Source: Magnetococcus marinus MC-1
GTDB taxonomy: Bacteria; Pseudomonadota; Magnetococcia; Magnetococcales; Magnetococcaceae
NCBI RefSeq assembly: GCF_000014865.1
Contig: NC_008576.1
Coordinates: forward strand, 1,579,501-1,643,500
Direction of reading: 5' to 3'
Length of the DNA stretch: 64,000 nt
The stretch's first letter is position 1. Each line of letters begins with the position of its first letter. The translations under genes and the position numbers were made by a program. Below the pieces are notes generated by a model. That model did no database searches. It worked only from the letters and a program-made list of their open reading frames with translations, and was not told where the DNA came from. Positions 46,943 to 54,977 of this stretch are shown here, in pieces.

Positions 46943-47916
46943 TGAGCGAGATTTCAACCAGCCTGACCATCCACTTTTCAGCGCCTGAACTGGATGAGCC
47001 CTTTGAACTGGTGGTCAACGATGATGACCAAGGGGGCTCTGCGCCGGTGCAGGTGGCTTTCAGCCGCCTAACCTCAGGCGTCTGTGGCTGGGGGCGCATC
47101 TGCTATAGCATGAGTCAGATCACGCCCCTTGAGGTGATAGAGCCCGGCAAAAAGCGCGTAAAGCTCTACTGCTCCAAGCGCGTGGCGGCATCCGCCCGGC
47201 TCATCATCAGCGGGGGTGAGGCGCGCCTGATCGGACGTCGTTCTGAAACGGTGGTGGAAACCATCACCTGGTCCAAAGAGCATACCAAGCAGCTGCGCTG
47301 GCTCTATGACCACCCGGTGTTGGAGATCATCGAGCAGACCTTCTTTCGCAACAAGCAGGGGGATCTGGTCACACCACCCCGTTATGACCGTCAAAGAGGG
47401 GAGTTCCATGCCTCCCAAGAGGTGATCGGGGCCCTGGTGGTGCGCTACACCGTAGGCTTCTCCCTCTACGAAATCACCTATGGCAATGGAGAGGAGAGCG
47501 TTTCAGCCGCTCAGTTCGTGGAGATGCAGAATGCCTGGCAATCCGGCAACGTGGAATCAGCAGAGGTCCCCCCTGTACGCATCATAGCCCTGTCCGACTG
47601 GCATGCCACCCAAGCCTCCTTCCCGCGCAAGTTTTGGCCCTCGGGAGCCCCCAGCGTCAGCCTGCGCCAAGCTTCCCCCTCAGGTAGTAGCGATGAGGAC
47701 GCCCCCGCAGAGGAAGAGGAGCCCACCAGTGAGGGGTTCTATCAGGAGGTTCCAGGGACCCGTCAAACGGTGCTGGAGAAGATCTATCACCCGGATGATC
47801 CCGAGCAGTTTATTGAGGTGAAAAAGACCCTCTATCTGGAAGCGCGGGATACGGTGACCGGCAAGGCCCTCAAAATCAGGTTTCTCAATCATGCCTCTTC
47901 AACCAATTCCCCTTGA
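46942..47916 (+). CDS. tail-tip protein (324 aa)
   Basis: Starts at ATG 46942 overlapping the previous stop. First 200 residues are beta-rich with a Cys (SRLTSGVCGWGRICYSMSQI), a basic stretch (KKRVKLYCSKRV), and then a helix-rich centre. A disordered acidic linker follows (DEDAPAEEEEPTSEG), and the end VKKTLYLEARDTVTGKALKI. It overlaps the next gene by 26 bases. No family recognised; the position argues for distal tail. Confidence 0.6.
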   Translation: MSEISTSLTIHFSAPELDEPFELVVNDDDQGGSAPVQVAFSRLTSGVCGWGRICYSMSQITPLEVIEPGKKRVKLYCSKRVAASARLIISGGEARLIGRRSETVVETITWSKEHTKQLRWLYDHPVLEIIEQTFFRNKQGDLVTPPRYDRQRGEFHASQEVIGALVVRYTVGFSLYEITYGNGEESVSAAQFVEMQNAWQSGNVESAEVPPVRIIALSDWHATQASFPRKFWPSGAPSVSLRQASPSGSSDEDAPAEEEEPTSEGFYQEVPGTRQTVLEKIYHPDDPEQFIEVKKTLYLEARDTVTGKALKIRFLNHASSTNSP

Positions 47917-48412
47917 TCTGGGCTTTCTGGATGAGCTGTCGGCCTTCCGATGGGTCAGCGCCAATATCTGCATCACCATCATTGATGAATCCTCCCTCTA
48001 TGCAAGAATGCAGACTCAAACATTCAACGAAGATCTGGTCCTGTTGAGACATGCGCTATCAACCTCCAACGCCCAGGTGGGGTGTATGGAGTTAAAGTTC
48101 ATGCCCTCATCCCTATTGATCCCTGTTGGGGCCGAATTTCCCCCCGAGGTGCATCGGCTGATCCGCGAAAGGCCAACGCTGGAGGATTGGGAGGCGTTGC
48201 TACAGAGCATGACACCCACGCCTAAGCGGGTGGTGATCTCCTGTGATGCCTCAGGTTCCACCAATGGATTTGGCGATGTCCGGATCCGGGATGGCCTGTC
48301 GGCTTGGATTGCCCAGCTGGAAAACAGGGGGGTGACGGTGATTACCCGTGAATACCGTGGTGAGCGGTGGTTGCTCCAGCTCATCGAAGATATGTCAGTC
48401 TTGACCGCATAA
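47891..48412 (+). CDS. tail-region protein with a MIDAS-like DxSGS motif (VWA-like)
   Basis: 173 aa. VVISCDASGSTNG at 114-126 has the DxSxS pattern of von Willebrand A-type metal-ion sites, preceded by a hydrophobic strand and followed by a helix and strand (AWIAQLENRGVTVITREY). A second acidic Ser pair (IIDESS, 30-35) comes earlier. No third ligand can be assigned from sequence alone. A VWA-like protein in a tail tip could bind a surface receptor. Similarity is only motif-level. Confidence 0.5.
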   Translation: MPLQPIPLDLGFLDELSAFRWVSANICITIIDESSLYARMQTQTFNEDLVLLRHALSTSNAQVGCMELKFMPSSLLIPVGAEFPPEVHRLIRERPTLEDWEALLQSMTPTPKRVVISCDASGSTNGFGDVRIRDGLSAWIAQLENRGVTVITREYRGERWLLQLIEDMSVLTA

Positions 48413-48423
48413 AGGAGAATCTC

Positions 48424-48810
48424 ATGGCCCTGCGTTTTAACGATACCCTGCGCAACTCCCTGATGAACAATCTGAGAAGCTACATCGATGGGATCTGCTT
48501 TGTTTATCCGGGAACCCGCCCGCCCAATCCTGACTTTCCCACATCAGAGCTACCCCTGGTGCGTTTTACGCTGCAGTATAACAGCGCCGCCAACGGCGCG
48601 ATCACTCTGAGTAACTCTCCGGTAGCCAGTGAGGTGGAAGCGACGGGCACCGCTACCTGGTTTCGGTTGGAGGATGGCAACTATAAAATCGATGGGAATG
48701 TATCCACCGAAGAGGGGGGTGGGGATGCCATCCTGGATAATGTCACACTTACCTCCGGAGAGATGGTAACCCTTAAGCAGATGGATTTCTCCATTCCCAA
48801 CCCTGCCTGA
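48424..48810 (+). CDS. tail-region protein (128 aa)
   Basis: Starts at ATG 48424 (AAAGGAG upstream). Strand-rich (RFTLQYNSAANGAITLSNSP, then GTATWFRLEDGNYKIDGNVS), ending VTLKQMDFSIPNPA. Similar short proteins of about 125 residues are seen near tail-tip genes in proteobacterial phages. No function known. Confidence 0.6.
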   Translation: MALRFNDTLRNSLMNNLRSYIDGICFVYPGTRPPNPDFPTSELPLVRFTLQYNSAANGAITLSNSPVASEVEATGTATWFRLEDGNYKIDGNVSTEEGGGDAILDNVTLTSGEMVTLKQMDFSIPNPA

Positions 48811-48813
48811 TCC

Positions 48814-49950
48814 ATGCCCCTCTCTGCTGCTATCCAGTGCCCGTGGTCCATCCTTCAAGAAAGCGCCCTTGGTGCGCCCTACAGCTTGACCTTGGACCGA
48901 ACCCTTTCAACCTCCTGGTCCATTCAGGTTTCCCATGGGGTAGGGGGGTGGTCACCGATACTGCTATCCCGGCAACTTGAAGCCGCCTTCGATTATCTAC
49001 CTCCATCGTTTGCGCTCAACACCCAACTGCCCATTGCCCTGACAGCGGATCTCAATCGGGCCAGGCGCTTTACGCTCCATTATGAGCTTACGCTCGCCTT
49101 GAGCAGCCGCTTCAGTGCAAGAGTGCAGGATGCCCGGGCAAGTTTCACACTCCCCATAGAGAGCACCACACGTCTTCAGGCGGATGCCTATGGCATGCGC
49201 TGTTCGGCGGCGTTGGATTTTTCCCTCACGGCCCGTGCCGAGAACGGCAGCCGGGACATCTCCGTCACCGGCGAGATCCCCCTCTCCCTCAGCGGCACCA
49301 TCACGGCAGCGCGACATACAGTCCGGGCCTCTGGCGTCATCACCGTTGAATCCCCTGCTATCCTCTTTACCGCCCAAAGTAGCATTCTGCAAGCCACACC
49401 GGCACTGCCCATCCAGTTGCAGGGGCATATCTCCTTTGCCCCCAGATCCAGGCAGGTGATTACCCCCTATGCCATACACTTTCCCGTTGCGCGCCATTTG
49501 GCCGCAGGGTATCGGTGTGGAGCATTCATCGAACAACGTCTGGAAGCTCCATGGGGCATTCACGTCACGGGCTCATGTCGCACCCCCTGGGCGCTGGGTG
49601 AATTTGTTTGGCCGCACTCTCTTACCGCTTCGTGGAAGATTCAGGTTGGGCGAGGAGTGGAGGCCCGTTACGGTGCCCCTGTTGAGCGTGCGCTTTCGGC
49701 TCCCTACCAGGATGCTCTGCTCAAGACCTTACAAGCGGGCTATGCGCTCATGGGGCCGGTGCAGCAAAGTTTGACTTGCCAATGGTCTGCTACCCAGCCG
49801 GTGCATGCATCTCTCACAACGGGCTATCAGCTTCAAGCACGGGACTCTGCTCATAGGGCTATGACCGCATGGTGGGATCTGCTGGTGGACCAGCCCCATG
49901 TTCAGGCCACCTCTGGCGTGCGCGCTATTCACTTTGGATTGCCCTTATGA
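48814..49950 (+). CDS. beta-repeat tail protein (378 aa)
   Basis: Built of repeated beta units with Trp at similar positions: IQCPWSILQES, TLSTSWSIQVSHGV, HSLTASWKIQVGRG and QSLTCQWSATQPVH, each with alternating hydrophobic residues. Ala/Ser/Thr-rich. Starts 3 bases after the previous stop and overlaps the next gene by 4 bases (ATGA). It looks like a distal fibre or tip component with repeats; the unit is about 30-35 residues. Not matched to a known family. Confidence 0.6.
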   Translation: MPLSAAIQCPWSILQESALGAPYSLTLDRTLSTSWSIQVSHGVGGWSPILLSRQLEAAFDYLPPSFALNTQLPIALTADLNRARRFTLHYELTLALSSRFSARVQDARASFTLPIESTTRLQADAYGMRCSAALDFSLTARAENGSRDISVTGEIPLSLSGTITAARHTVRASGVITVESPAILFTAQSSILQATPALPIQLQGHISFAPRSRQVITPYAIHFPVARHLAAGYRCGAFIEQRLEAPWGIHVTGSCRTPWALGEFVWPHSLTASWKIQVGRGVEARYGAPVERALSAPYQDALLKTLQAGYALMGPVQQSLTCQWSATQPVHASLTTGYQLQARDSAHRAMTAWWDLLVDQPHVQATSGVRAIHFGLPL

Positions 49951-51323
49951 GCATTCTCTCCGCATCCCTGGCCATGGCCGAGGGAGACTACGCCTGGACC
50001 GGCACCATGGAACTGGCGGACCCGGCCTCCTTCCAACGCATCCAGATCGATGATCCGGTGACCTTGGAACTGGGCGGTGAAACCTTCCAGATGATGGTGG
50101 ATAACAAGACTCTCTCCCGTGATGGCGTAAGCCGTCCCAGACTGGTGGTATCGCTGATCAGCCCAACAGCGCGTTTCGCTACGCCAAGGGCCATCCCAAT
50201 GGAGCGGATGTGGAATGAGCCAGTTTTAGCCCGTGTGGCCGCTGAAGAGGCTGTAGGAGAATCCATTCAATGGGATTTGGTGGATTGGACCATTCCCGGT
50301 GGGCGGTTGGCGGTCTATGATGCTGCGCCCCTTGATGTGGTGCGTACCATTGCAGAGGCGGCCGGTGGGGTGGTGGAGACTACGCCCGGGGGCACGCTAC
50401 GCGTTCGTCATCGCTTTCCAACCGCTGTGCCCCAGTGGGTCAGTGCTACACCAGATCACATCCTCACCGACGCCACGGATAATCTCTCGTGCCGAGAATC
50501 TCACCGTGCCCGCTATCGAGTGAATCGGGTCACAGTACGCGGGTGGCTGCCCAGCAGTGGTCATCTATCGGCAGAGGTGGATCGGCGTGTGGATGGACTG
50601 AACCAGGGGCGTAGCACCTTTCACTCCGGCGGATCTGCCCACCTATTGGTGAACCGTGGGCCTCAGATCACCATACAAGGTGTTTCAACATCCTCTGGCG
50701 CACTGCTCCCCAATGCGGATCAAACCTTCACCATCACAGAGGATTTGACCTTCGACGGGATCAATAGCGCTACGCTCTCCCAACCCGCACAATCCATCCA
50801 ATCGGTGATTTGGTTGGGCAATGATCTGGGTTCGCTCTCCCTGGCCCCGGACGGCATGACGCTTCTGGCCAGTCGCTCCGGTATCGCCATCGCCCGGGTC
50901 ACCTTCACCGTGCTGACCCGGTCCTGGCGACTTTCCGTCCCCAGCCGGGTAGCGGGGCTGGATTCATTCCCGGTACAGGTACGAATCACCGGCCAGTCTG
51001 GTGATCTGGTGGGCGATGGCGAGATCGTCTGCCAGCGCGGCGATGGTGCACACCCTGGTGAAGATATCTCCGATCCGCTTCTGGCCACTACCGAAGTCAA
51101 ACTATCCCGTGGCCGAGCTGAGATTGATGCCGGGGAAGATCTGCAAGAGGTGTCTCTCACCTGTGTTCATAGGCCCGGTGTTATGCCAGGGCAAATTATT
51201 GAGGTTCATGATGCCCTTATGGGCCGATCCTGGCGGGGGAAGGTGACTGGCGTTGCCCATGAGGCCGCTGGTCCCCGCATCACTACATCTCTGGAGGTGG
51301 CCCGTGTTGCACCCAGTTCATGA
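49947..51323 (+). CDS. distal tail protein / tail hub-like protein (458 aa)
   Basis: Starts at ATG 49947 overlapping the previous stop. N-terminal Dit/hub-like features (DPVTLELGGETFQMMVDNKT), then a long beta-sandwich body (EDISDPLLATTEVKLSRGRA) and an end with an OB-like strand pattern (PGVMPGQIIEVHDALMGRSW). Such a combination is typical of the hub that opens the tail tip. Its 3' end (about 30 bases) is also found upstream of the duplicate gene at 54344, so this is the duplicated end of the tail module. Confidence 0.6.
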   Translation: MSILSASLAMAEGDYAWTGTMELADPASFQRIQIDDPVTLELGGETFQMMVDNKTLSRDGVSRPRLVVSLISPTARFATPRAIPMERMWNEPVLARVAAEEAVGESIQWDLVDWTIPGGRLAVYDAAPLDVVRTIAEAAGGVVETTPGGTLRVRHRFPTAVPQWVSATPDHILTDATDNLSCRESHRARYRVNRVTVRGWLPSSGHLSAEVDRRVDGLNQGRSTFHSGGSAHLLVNRGPQITIQGVSTSSGALLPNADQTFTITEDLTFDGINSATLSQPAQSIQSVIWLGNDLGSLSLAPDGMTLLASRSGIAIARVTFTVLTRSWRLSVPSRVAGLDSFPVQVRITGQSGDLVGDGEIVCQRGDGAHPGEDISDPLLATTEVKLSRGRAEIDAGEDLQEVSLTCVHRPGVMPGQIIEVHDALMGRSWRGKVTGVAHEAAGPRITTSLEVARVAPSS

Positions 51324-51525
51324 TTTGCAGCGACTTGTAGCAAGTCAGAAGTCAGTTGCTGGGCGGGTAATGGCCGTCACCGGCGGCATAGTTCGCGTGG
51401 CAACAGGGCAGGGGATCGTTCAAGCAACGGGGAAAAACCTTGCTGTGGGTGACCGTGTTGTGGTGGAAAATGGCACTACGCGTCCAATTTCCCAATCAAC
51501 TCAACAGGTCACCCACAAGGTTTAA
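51304..51525 (+). CDS. small tail-end protein (73 aa), first copy
   Basis: Starts at GTG 51304, inside the hub gene. The core RVMAVTGGIVRVATGQGIVQ, then NLAVGDRVVVENG is a small beta-barrel pattern (OB/KOW-like). A second gene with the same start and core lies at 54344-54565. A stretch of 31 bases (51371-51401) is identical in both copies. It ends the continuous tail operon. Function unknown; coupled to the hub gene by a 20-base overlap. Confidence 0.6.
   Translation: MLHPVHDLQRLVASQKSVAGRVMAVTGGIVRVATGQGIVQATGKNLAVGDRVVVENGTTRPISQSTQQVTHKV
51371..51401. repeat. 31-base direct repeat, left copy (also 54411-54441)
   Basis: The bases from TGGCCGTCACC to CGCGTGGC are identical at 51371-51401 and 54411-54441, within homologous genes. 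The preceding GGGCGGGT is shared as well. The two copies flank the HtpX-Hsp20-DegP cargo. A recombination substrate for excision, or the trace of it, is possible. Confidence 0.85.
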
Positions 51526-51737
51526 CCACATGCCGGAGCCAGCTCGTACCTGTTGGGGAGCTCTGTATCCGGGAGTGGATATCTCGATTTTTAAAGAGCT
51601 GATTATGACGTGAGCCAGCATATCACGCTGATTGGAAAATAGCTGTTATTTCAAAGAGGATGAGGTTGTTGGGAGGGACAGCGGTGGCCAGATGCGGAGA
51701 ACTTCCATTTGAATCCGTATTTCGGCCCAGAATTTTT

Positions 51738-52733
51738 CTACCTCCACTCCCATCGGATCGCTGGCCGATAAATCACCGGGCGAATCACTCGAGATCGCGG
51801 TTGTACATACGCTTGTCTTGGGCGAGAGAGTACTTGCACAGGATGTGAATGGATGACCTGATCTGCTCCTGACATGGAGAGTAATTTATCGATACGGGCC
51901 TGGATGTCCGGGTGCGTTTTTAACCAGTGGTACTCCCGCTGGTGCTGAATGGGGCGGAGAAAACGTGACATCCAGTTCCACCTGGGCATCTCAATGCGCT
52001 TGAGTGCTGAGGCCAGCCCATGAGGGTCATTGGTCAAGTCGACAGCGCTTCGATCCGCTTCAAATTCACGTGTGCGAGAGAGAGCCAGTTGAAGCGCGAT
52101 CCCCACAAATGGGGCCGCCAGCAGAATCAGAAGGGCCAGCCAGGAGATCTGTACAATACCCAGTATCCATAAGGGAATGGCAAACAAGATGATGATCTGT
52201 CCTATGGAGGATAACGTGGTGGTCAATAGTCGAAAGGCGTCGGTCAACGCCAATACCCGAGTATCACCATTCATGATGTGACTGACCTCATGGGCCATCA
52301 CGCCAAGGAGTTCTCTTTGGTTAAGCAGACGCAGCAAACCATCAGAAAGCGCAATAGCGCTCTGCTCACCAGGCCCAACAGCCATGGCGTTGGGTACGCT
52401 ACTGGGGATGGCATAGAGGGTGGGCGTCGTCGGCAAACCGGCTCTGTTCCCCAACTGTTGAACCATTTGGTAGAGATCAGGACGCGCATAATGGGAGATC
52501 GGTCGTGCGCCCATCATCTTCAGCGTGAATGTTGGCGGAACCTGTGGAACCAACAGATTGAGCGCGATAGCCAGTGCCAAGCTCCACCAAACCCCTTCCT
52601 CTCCAGCCAGTATCCGGCCGAGTAGAGCAAGCAGCCCTGTCATAGAGGTGATCAGTAGAAGCGTCTGCAGAAGGTTGTTCCTTCTGTGTTCCTGTATTTT
52701 TGCTTTGTCTAAAGAGGGCGTGAAGTAGCGCAT
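51738..52733 (-). CDS. htpX: M48 family membrane zinc metalloprotease (HtpX-like)
   Basis: 331 aa. Zinc motif HEVSH near 148-152 (VMAHEVSHIMNGD) and a later EADR as third ligand region (FEADRSAVD near 224-232). Two pairs of membrane segments (LLLITSMTGLLALLGRIL; LALAIALNLLVP; IIILFAIPLWILGIVQI; ALLILLAAPFVG) flank the catalytic part, as in HtpX. The C-terminal 40 residues are Arg/Tyr-rich. HtpX degrades misfolded membrane proteins in heat or envelope stress. It is divergent from hsp20 (192-base gap 52734-52925), suggesting shared stress regulation. Confidence 0.9.
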   Translation of the reverse strand: MRYFTPSLDKAKIQEHRRNNLLQTLLLITSMTGLLALLGRILAGEEGVWWSLALAIALNLLVPQVPPTFTLKMMGARPISHYARPDLYQMVQQLGNRAGLPTTPTLYAIPSSVPNAMAVGPGEQSAIALSDGLLRLLNQRELLGVMAHEVSHIMNGDTRVLALTDAFRLLTTTLSSIGQIIILFAIPLWILGIVQISWLALLILLAAPFVGIALQLALSRTREFEADRSAVDLTNDPHGLASALKRIEMPRWNWMSRFLRPIQHQREYHWLKTHPDIQARIDKLLSMSGADQVIHSHPVQVLSRPRQAYVQPRSRVIRPVIYRPAIRWEWR

Positions 52734-52925
52734 GGCTTTTCTCCTTTCCTTCTGGATTTAGGTACGCACGTCTCTGTTTACAAGGGGATAAGAGAAAAAC
52801 AAAAAAATATCGTCGCCCTCCTTGTAACCCCATTTCATTGATCCTATCTCCTTGAGCAAGACGGCAAACGAAGTCGGTGCCAAGCTTTTACGGTTAACGC
52901 TAATAGCATGTAAAGGAGGCCCCCA

Positions 52926-53366
52926 ATGGCTGCTCTGATGGAATACGATCCTTTCCGCAATGTTCGTACATTGCAAAACGAAATCAACCGGCTGTTTGAC
53001 CACAACTGGGAAGAGCCAAATGGACAGATGGCCAAGTGGCCCATGCGGGTGGACATCCGTGAGGATGAAAACCAGATCATGATCAAAGCCGATCTGCCCG
53101 GTATGACGCAACAAGACATCAGCGTCGATGTGGACAACGGCACCCTGACTATCTCTGGTGAGCGCAAGTTTGACGATGAACAAAATCGTGATGGCTATCA
53201 CCGGATTGAACGGGCCTATGGCCGCTTCAGTCGCTCTTTTCAACTGCCCAATACCACCGATACAGGGAACATCGCGGCAAAGTATCAAAATGGTGTGTTG
53301 GAGGTGACGCTACCTAAGTTGGATGAGGCCAAGCCTCGTAGCATTCAGGTTGAAGTTCTCAACTAA
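52926..53366 (+). CDS. small heat-shock protein Hsp20
   Basis: 146 aa. The alpha-crystallin domain covers residues 40-135 (MRVDIREDENQIMIKADLPG, then YHRIERAYGRFSRSFQLPN, and the closing GVLEVTLPKLDEA). AAGGAGG precedes the ATG. Hsp20 proteins hold unfolded proteins in aggregation-safe form. It is followed by a strong terminator and is divergent from htpX. Together with htpX, the membrane protein and the degP remnant it resembles the small heat-shock part of the transmissible locus of stress tolerance (heat-resistance locus). Confidence 0.92.
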   Translation: MAALMEYDPFRNVRTLQNEINRLFDHNWEEPNGQMAKWPMRVDIREDENQIMIKADLPGMTQQDISVDVDNGTLTISGERKFDDEQNRDGYHRIERAYGRFSRSFQLPNTTDTGNIAAKYQNGVLEVTLPKLDEAKPRSIQVEVLN

Positions 53367-53426
53367 ACTCGTGACCAAGCCCCATGGATTTCCCCCGGTT
53401 ATGGGTTTGTCTTCAACCTGGTTAAA

Positions 53427-53469
53427 GGGTCGGCTCATTGGGAGCCAAGAGCCGACCCTCATTTTTTTT
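53427..53469 (+). terminator. rho-independent terminator after hsp20
   Basis: GGGTCGGCTC (53427-53436) and GAGCCGACCC (53449-53458) form a perfect 10-base stem with a 12-base loop, followed by TCATTTTTTTT to 53469. Strong terminator, so the next gene needs its own promoter or readthrough. Confidence 0.9.
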
Positions 53470-53500
53470 CGAATAACATGATCCTTTGGAGGATAGGACC

Positions 53501-54058
53501 ATGGACAATATAAATTCCACTGGCTCCAGATCAAAGCAGGTTAAACCGTTACTTCCATGGCTTAAGACCCCAATGGCCATTTCCATCCCGGTTGAGCGTT
53601 TTTCATTTACGCCCACCGTGGAGTGGCAACTTGGGAACCGTTCATGGAGGGATGAGATCCAGAAGTTCTGGTCTTTTCTTCTGTTGGTTTTGACTGCACC
53701 GGTAATCTGGTCCGTCGTCATTCCTATTGCACTATTGGATATGATGGCAACGCTCTATCAGCGGATCTGTTTTCCCGTCTATGGGATCGGTTTGGTGTAT
53801 CGATCCGATTATGTGGTGATGGATCGCCATAAGCTGAGCTATCTGAGCCCCCTTGAAAAATTAAACTGCCTCTATTGTGGCTATGGAAATGGCGTCTTGG
53901 CCTATGTGCGGGAGATCGCAAGCCGAACCGAGGAGAGGTGGTGCCCGATCAAGCATGGGAAGAGACCAAAGTCGCCCCATTCCCGCTACGACAGTTTTGA
54001 AAATTACGGTGACGAAAGTGGTTACCAGTGTCGTGTTCAACAAAAATCGAGTCAATAG
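53501..54058 (+). CDS. conserved inner-membrane protein of stress-locus type (185 aa)
   Basis: Starts at ATG 53501 (GGAGG 11 bases upstream). One hydrophobic segment near 57-82 (FWSFLLLVLTAPVIWSVVIP) followed by a Cys-rich cytoplasmic part: LNCLYCGYGNGVLAYVREIA, then RTEERWCPIKHGKRPK. The block YCGYGNGxLAYVREIA...WCPIKH is conserved in many bacteria near hsp20 or other stress genes; function unknown. The three Cys may bind a metal. It lies between hsp20 and the degP remnant. Confidence 0.75.
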   Translation: MDNINSTGSRSKQVKPLLPWLKTPMAISIPVERFSFTPTVEWQLGNRSWRDEIQKFWSFLLLVLTAPVIWSVVIPIALLDMMATLYQRICFPVYGIGLVYRSDYVVMDRHKLSYLSPLEKLNCLYCGYGNGVLAYVREIASRTEERWCPIKHGKRPKSPHSRYDSFENYGDESGYQCRVQQKSSQ

Positions 54059-54111
54059 GAGGAAGCGCCATGAAATCTGAAACGGTTGCTCTTTCCTAGA
54101 AGTATGGACTA

Positions 54112-54312
54112 ATGAGATCTGGACTGGTGAAAGATCTGTTCTGGATGACGATTGTTATTGGTTGTGTGCTTTCAATGGTGATGCCTGCCCATGCTCGCTC
54201 CATGCCGGAGTTGACCGGGTTGGTGGAGCAGCTCAAACCAACGGTTGTGAACACCCACACAACAAAAAAAGTGCAGGGCGCCCATGGGGGATTATCCCAT
54301 AATCCTTATTAA
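54112..54312 (+). pseudogene. degP: degP/htrA, 5' remnant
   Basis: 66 aa. N-terminal signal-like segment (LFWMTIVIGCVLSMVMPAHA) and the start of a DegP-type protease (MPELTGLVEQLKPTVVNTHT, then TKKVQGAHGG), where 'VVN..TTKKV' is the typical beginning of Do-family proteases. It breaks off at about residue 57, before any catalytic His/Asp/Ser, and runs into unrelated sequence (LSHNPY). The join lies near 54285, where sequence related to the tail end begins. A dead fragment produced by recombination, not an active protease. Confidence 0.75.
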
Positions 54313-54343
54313 AGGAAGCCTGTGCCTCGTCAAAACCTGGCCC

Positions 54344-54565
54344 GTGTCCCAGCCCTTACATGACCTGCATCGCCACATCGCCAGCCAGGGAACCAACTCT
54401 GGGCGGGTTGTGGCCGTCACCGGCGGCATAGTTCGCGTGGCCACGGCGCAGGGGGTTGTGGAGGTTTCTGGAAGTGGGTTTGCGGTGGGGGATCGGGTCG
54501 TGGTGCGGAACGGTGCAGCGGTCAGGATGCAAGGAGCTGCAGGCCGACCCCCCCACATCGTTTGA
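54344..54565 (+). CDS. small tail-end protein, second copy (73 aa)
   Basis: Homologue of 51304-51525 with the same start region and the core RVVAVTGGIVRVATAQGVVE, then FAVGDRVVVRNG. The start GTG 54344 corresponds to the GTG of the first copy. Upstream, the bases 54329-54364 read in the hub frame as QNLARVPALT followed by a stop, a counterpart of the hub's VARVAPSS end, so this copy came with the 3' end of another tail-hub gene. Either a second, mostly lost prophage tail or a duplicated segment. May still be translated. Confidence 0.5.
   Translation: MSQPLHDLHRHIASQGTNSGRVVAVTGGIVRVATAQGVVEVSGSGFAVGDRVVVRNGAAVRMQGAAGRPPHIV
54411..54441. repeat. 31-base direct repeat, right copy
   Basis: Identical to 51371-51401. 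Together they flank about 3 kb of cargo with htpX, hsp20, the membrane protein and truncated degP. Confidence 0.85.
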
Positions 54566-54572
54566 CGCTTGA

Positions 54573-54956
54573 TTATCCCATGTATTTCGTAGGCTCCCGA
54601 TTCCTCAGATTGAAAAACTCGTCAATCTCAGGCTCATCCCATCGAGCGATATCGGATGACCACCGGTCGGCCAACTCATGAAGGCCAGGATCTTCCATTT
54701 TAAGGTGGAAGGTGTAGATCCGGTTCACGACCTGCTTCATCAACGCCTTCATCTCATCCTGATTGCAGCGCGAAACCTCAGTCCACGGGATCTCATTGCC
54801 ATCCGCATCAATGACCTTCACATCGGAATAATCACCGGTATGGGTTGTTGGCGTTCGCCCCTCATGCAAGGTCTCCAATCGGGTGTTCCGAACGCACAGC
54901 ATAGCCATGGTCTTGGCGATCTTGGCGGCAATCCTCTGTTCTCCTTTATCATCCAT
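54573..54956 (-). CDS. 127-aa protein of the DruE-like defence operon
   Basis: 127 aa with many Asp/Glu (GDYSDVKVIDADGNEIPWTE, then HLKMEDPGLHELADRWSSDI). It starts 21 bases after the UvrD stop, so it is the last gene of the operon. I know it as a small conserved protein that follows such helicase genes, but no biochemical role. Possible regulator or accessory subunit. Confidence 0.65.
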   Translation of the reverse strand: MDDKGEQRIAAKIAKTMAMLCVRNTRLETLHEGRTPTTHTGDYSDVKVIDADGNEIPWTEVSRCNQDEMKALMKQVVNRIYTFHLKMEDPGLHELADRWSSDIARWDEPEIDEFFNLRNREPTKYMG

Positions 54957-54977
54957 ACCTGTCTCAAATCTGTCAGA

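Larger units (their letters stand above)
11295..51525 (+). mobile_element. lambda-like siphovirus prophage (boundaries approximate)
   Basis: Replication/recombination, lysis, packaging, head and tail modules occur in that order on the plus strand, with minus-strand inserts. The head set (gpA, gpW, gpB, S49 protease-scaffold, gpD, gpE, FII-like) and the tail set with chaperone frameshift define a siphovirus. No integrase, excisionase or CI repressor was found, and no att repeats could be identified, so the element may be defective or have lysogeny genes elsewhere. Left limit is set by the first early gene, right limit by the last tail gene before the stress cargo. Confidence 0.8.
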
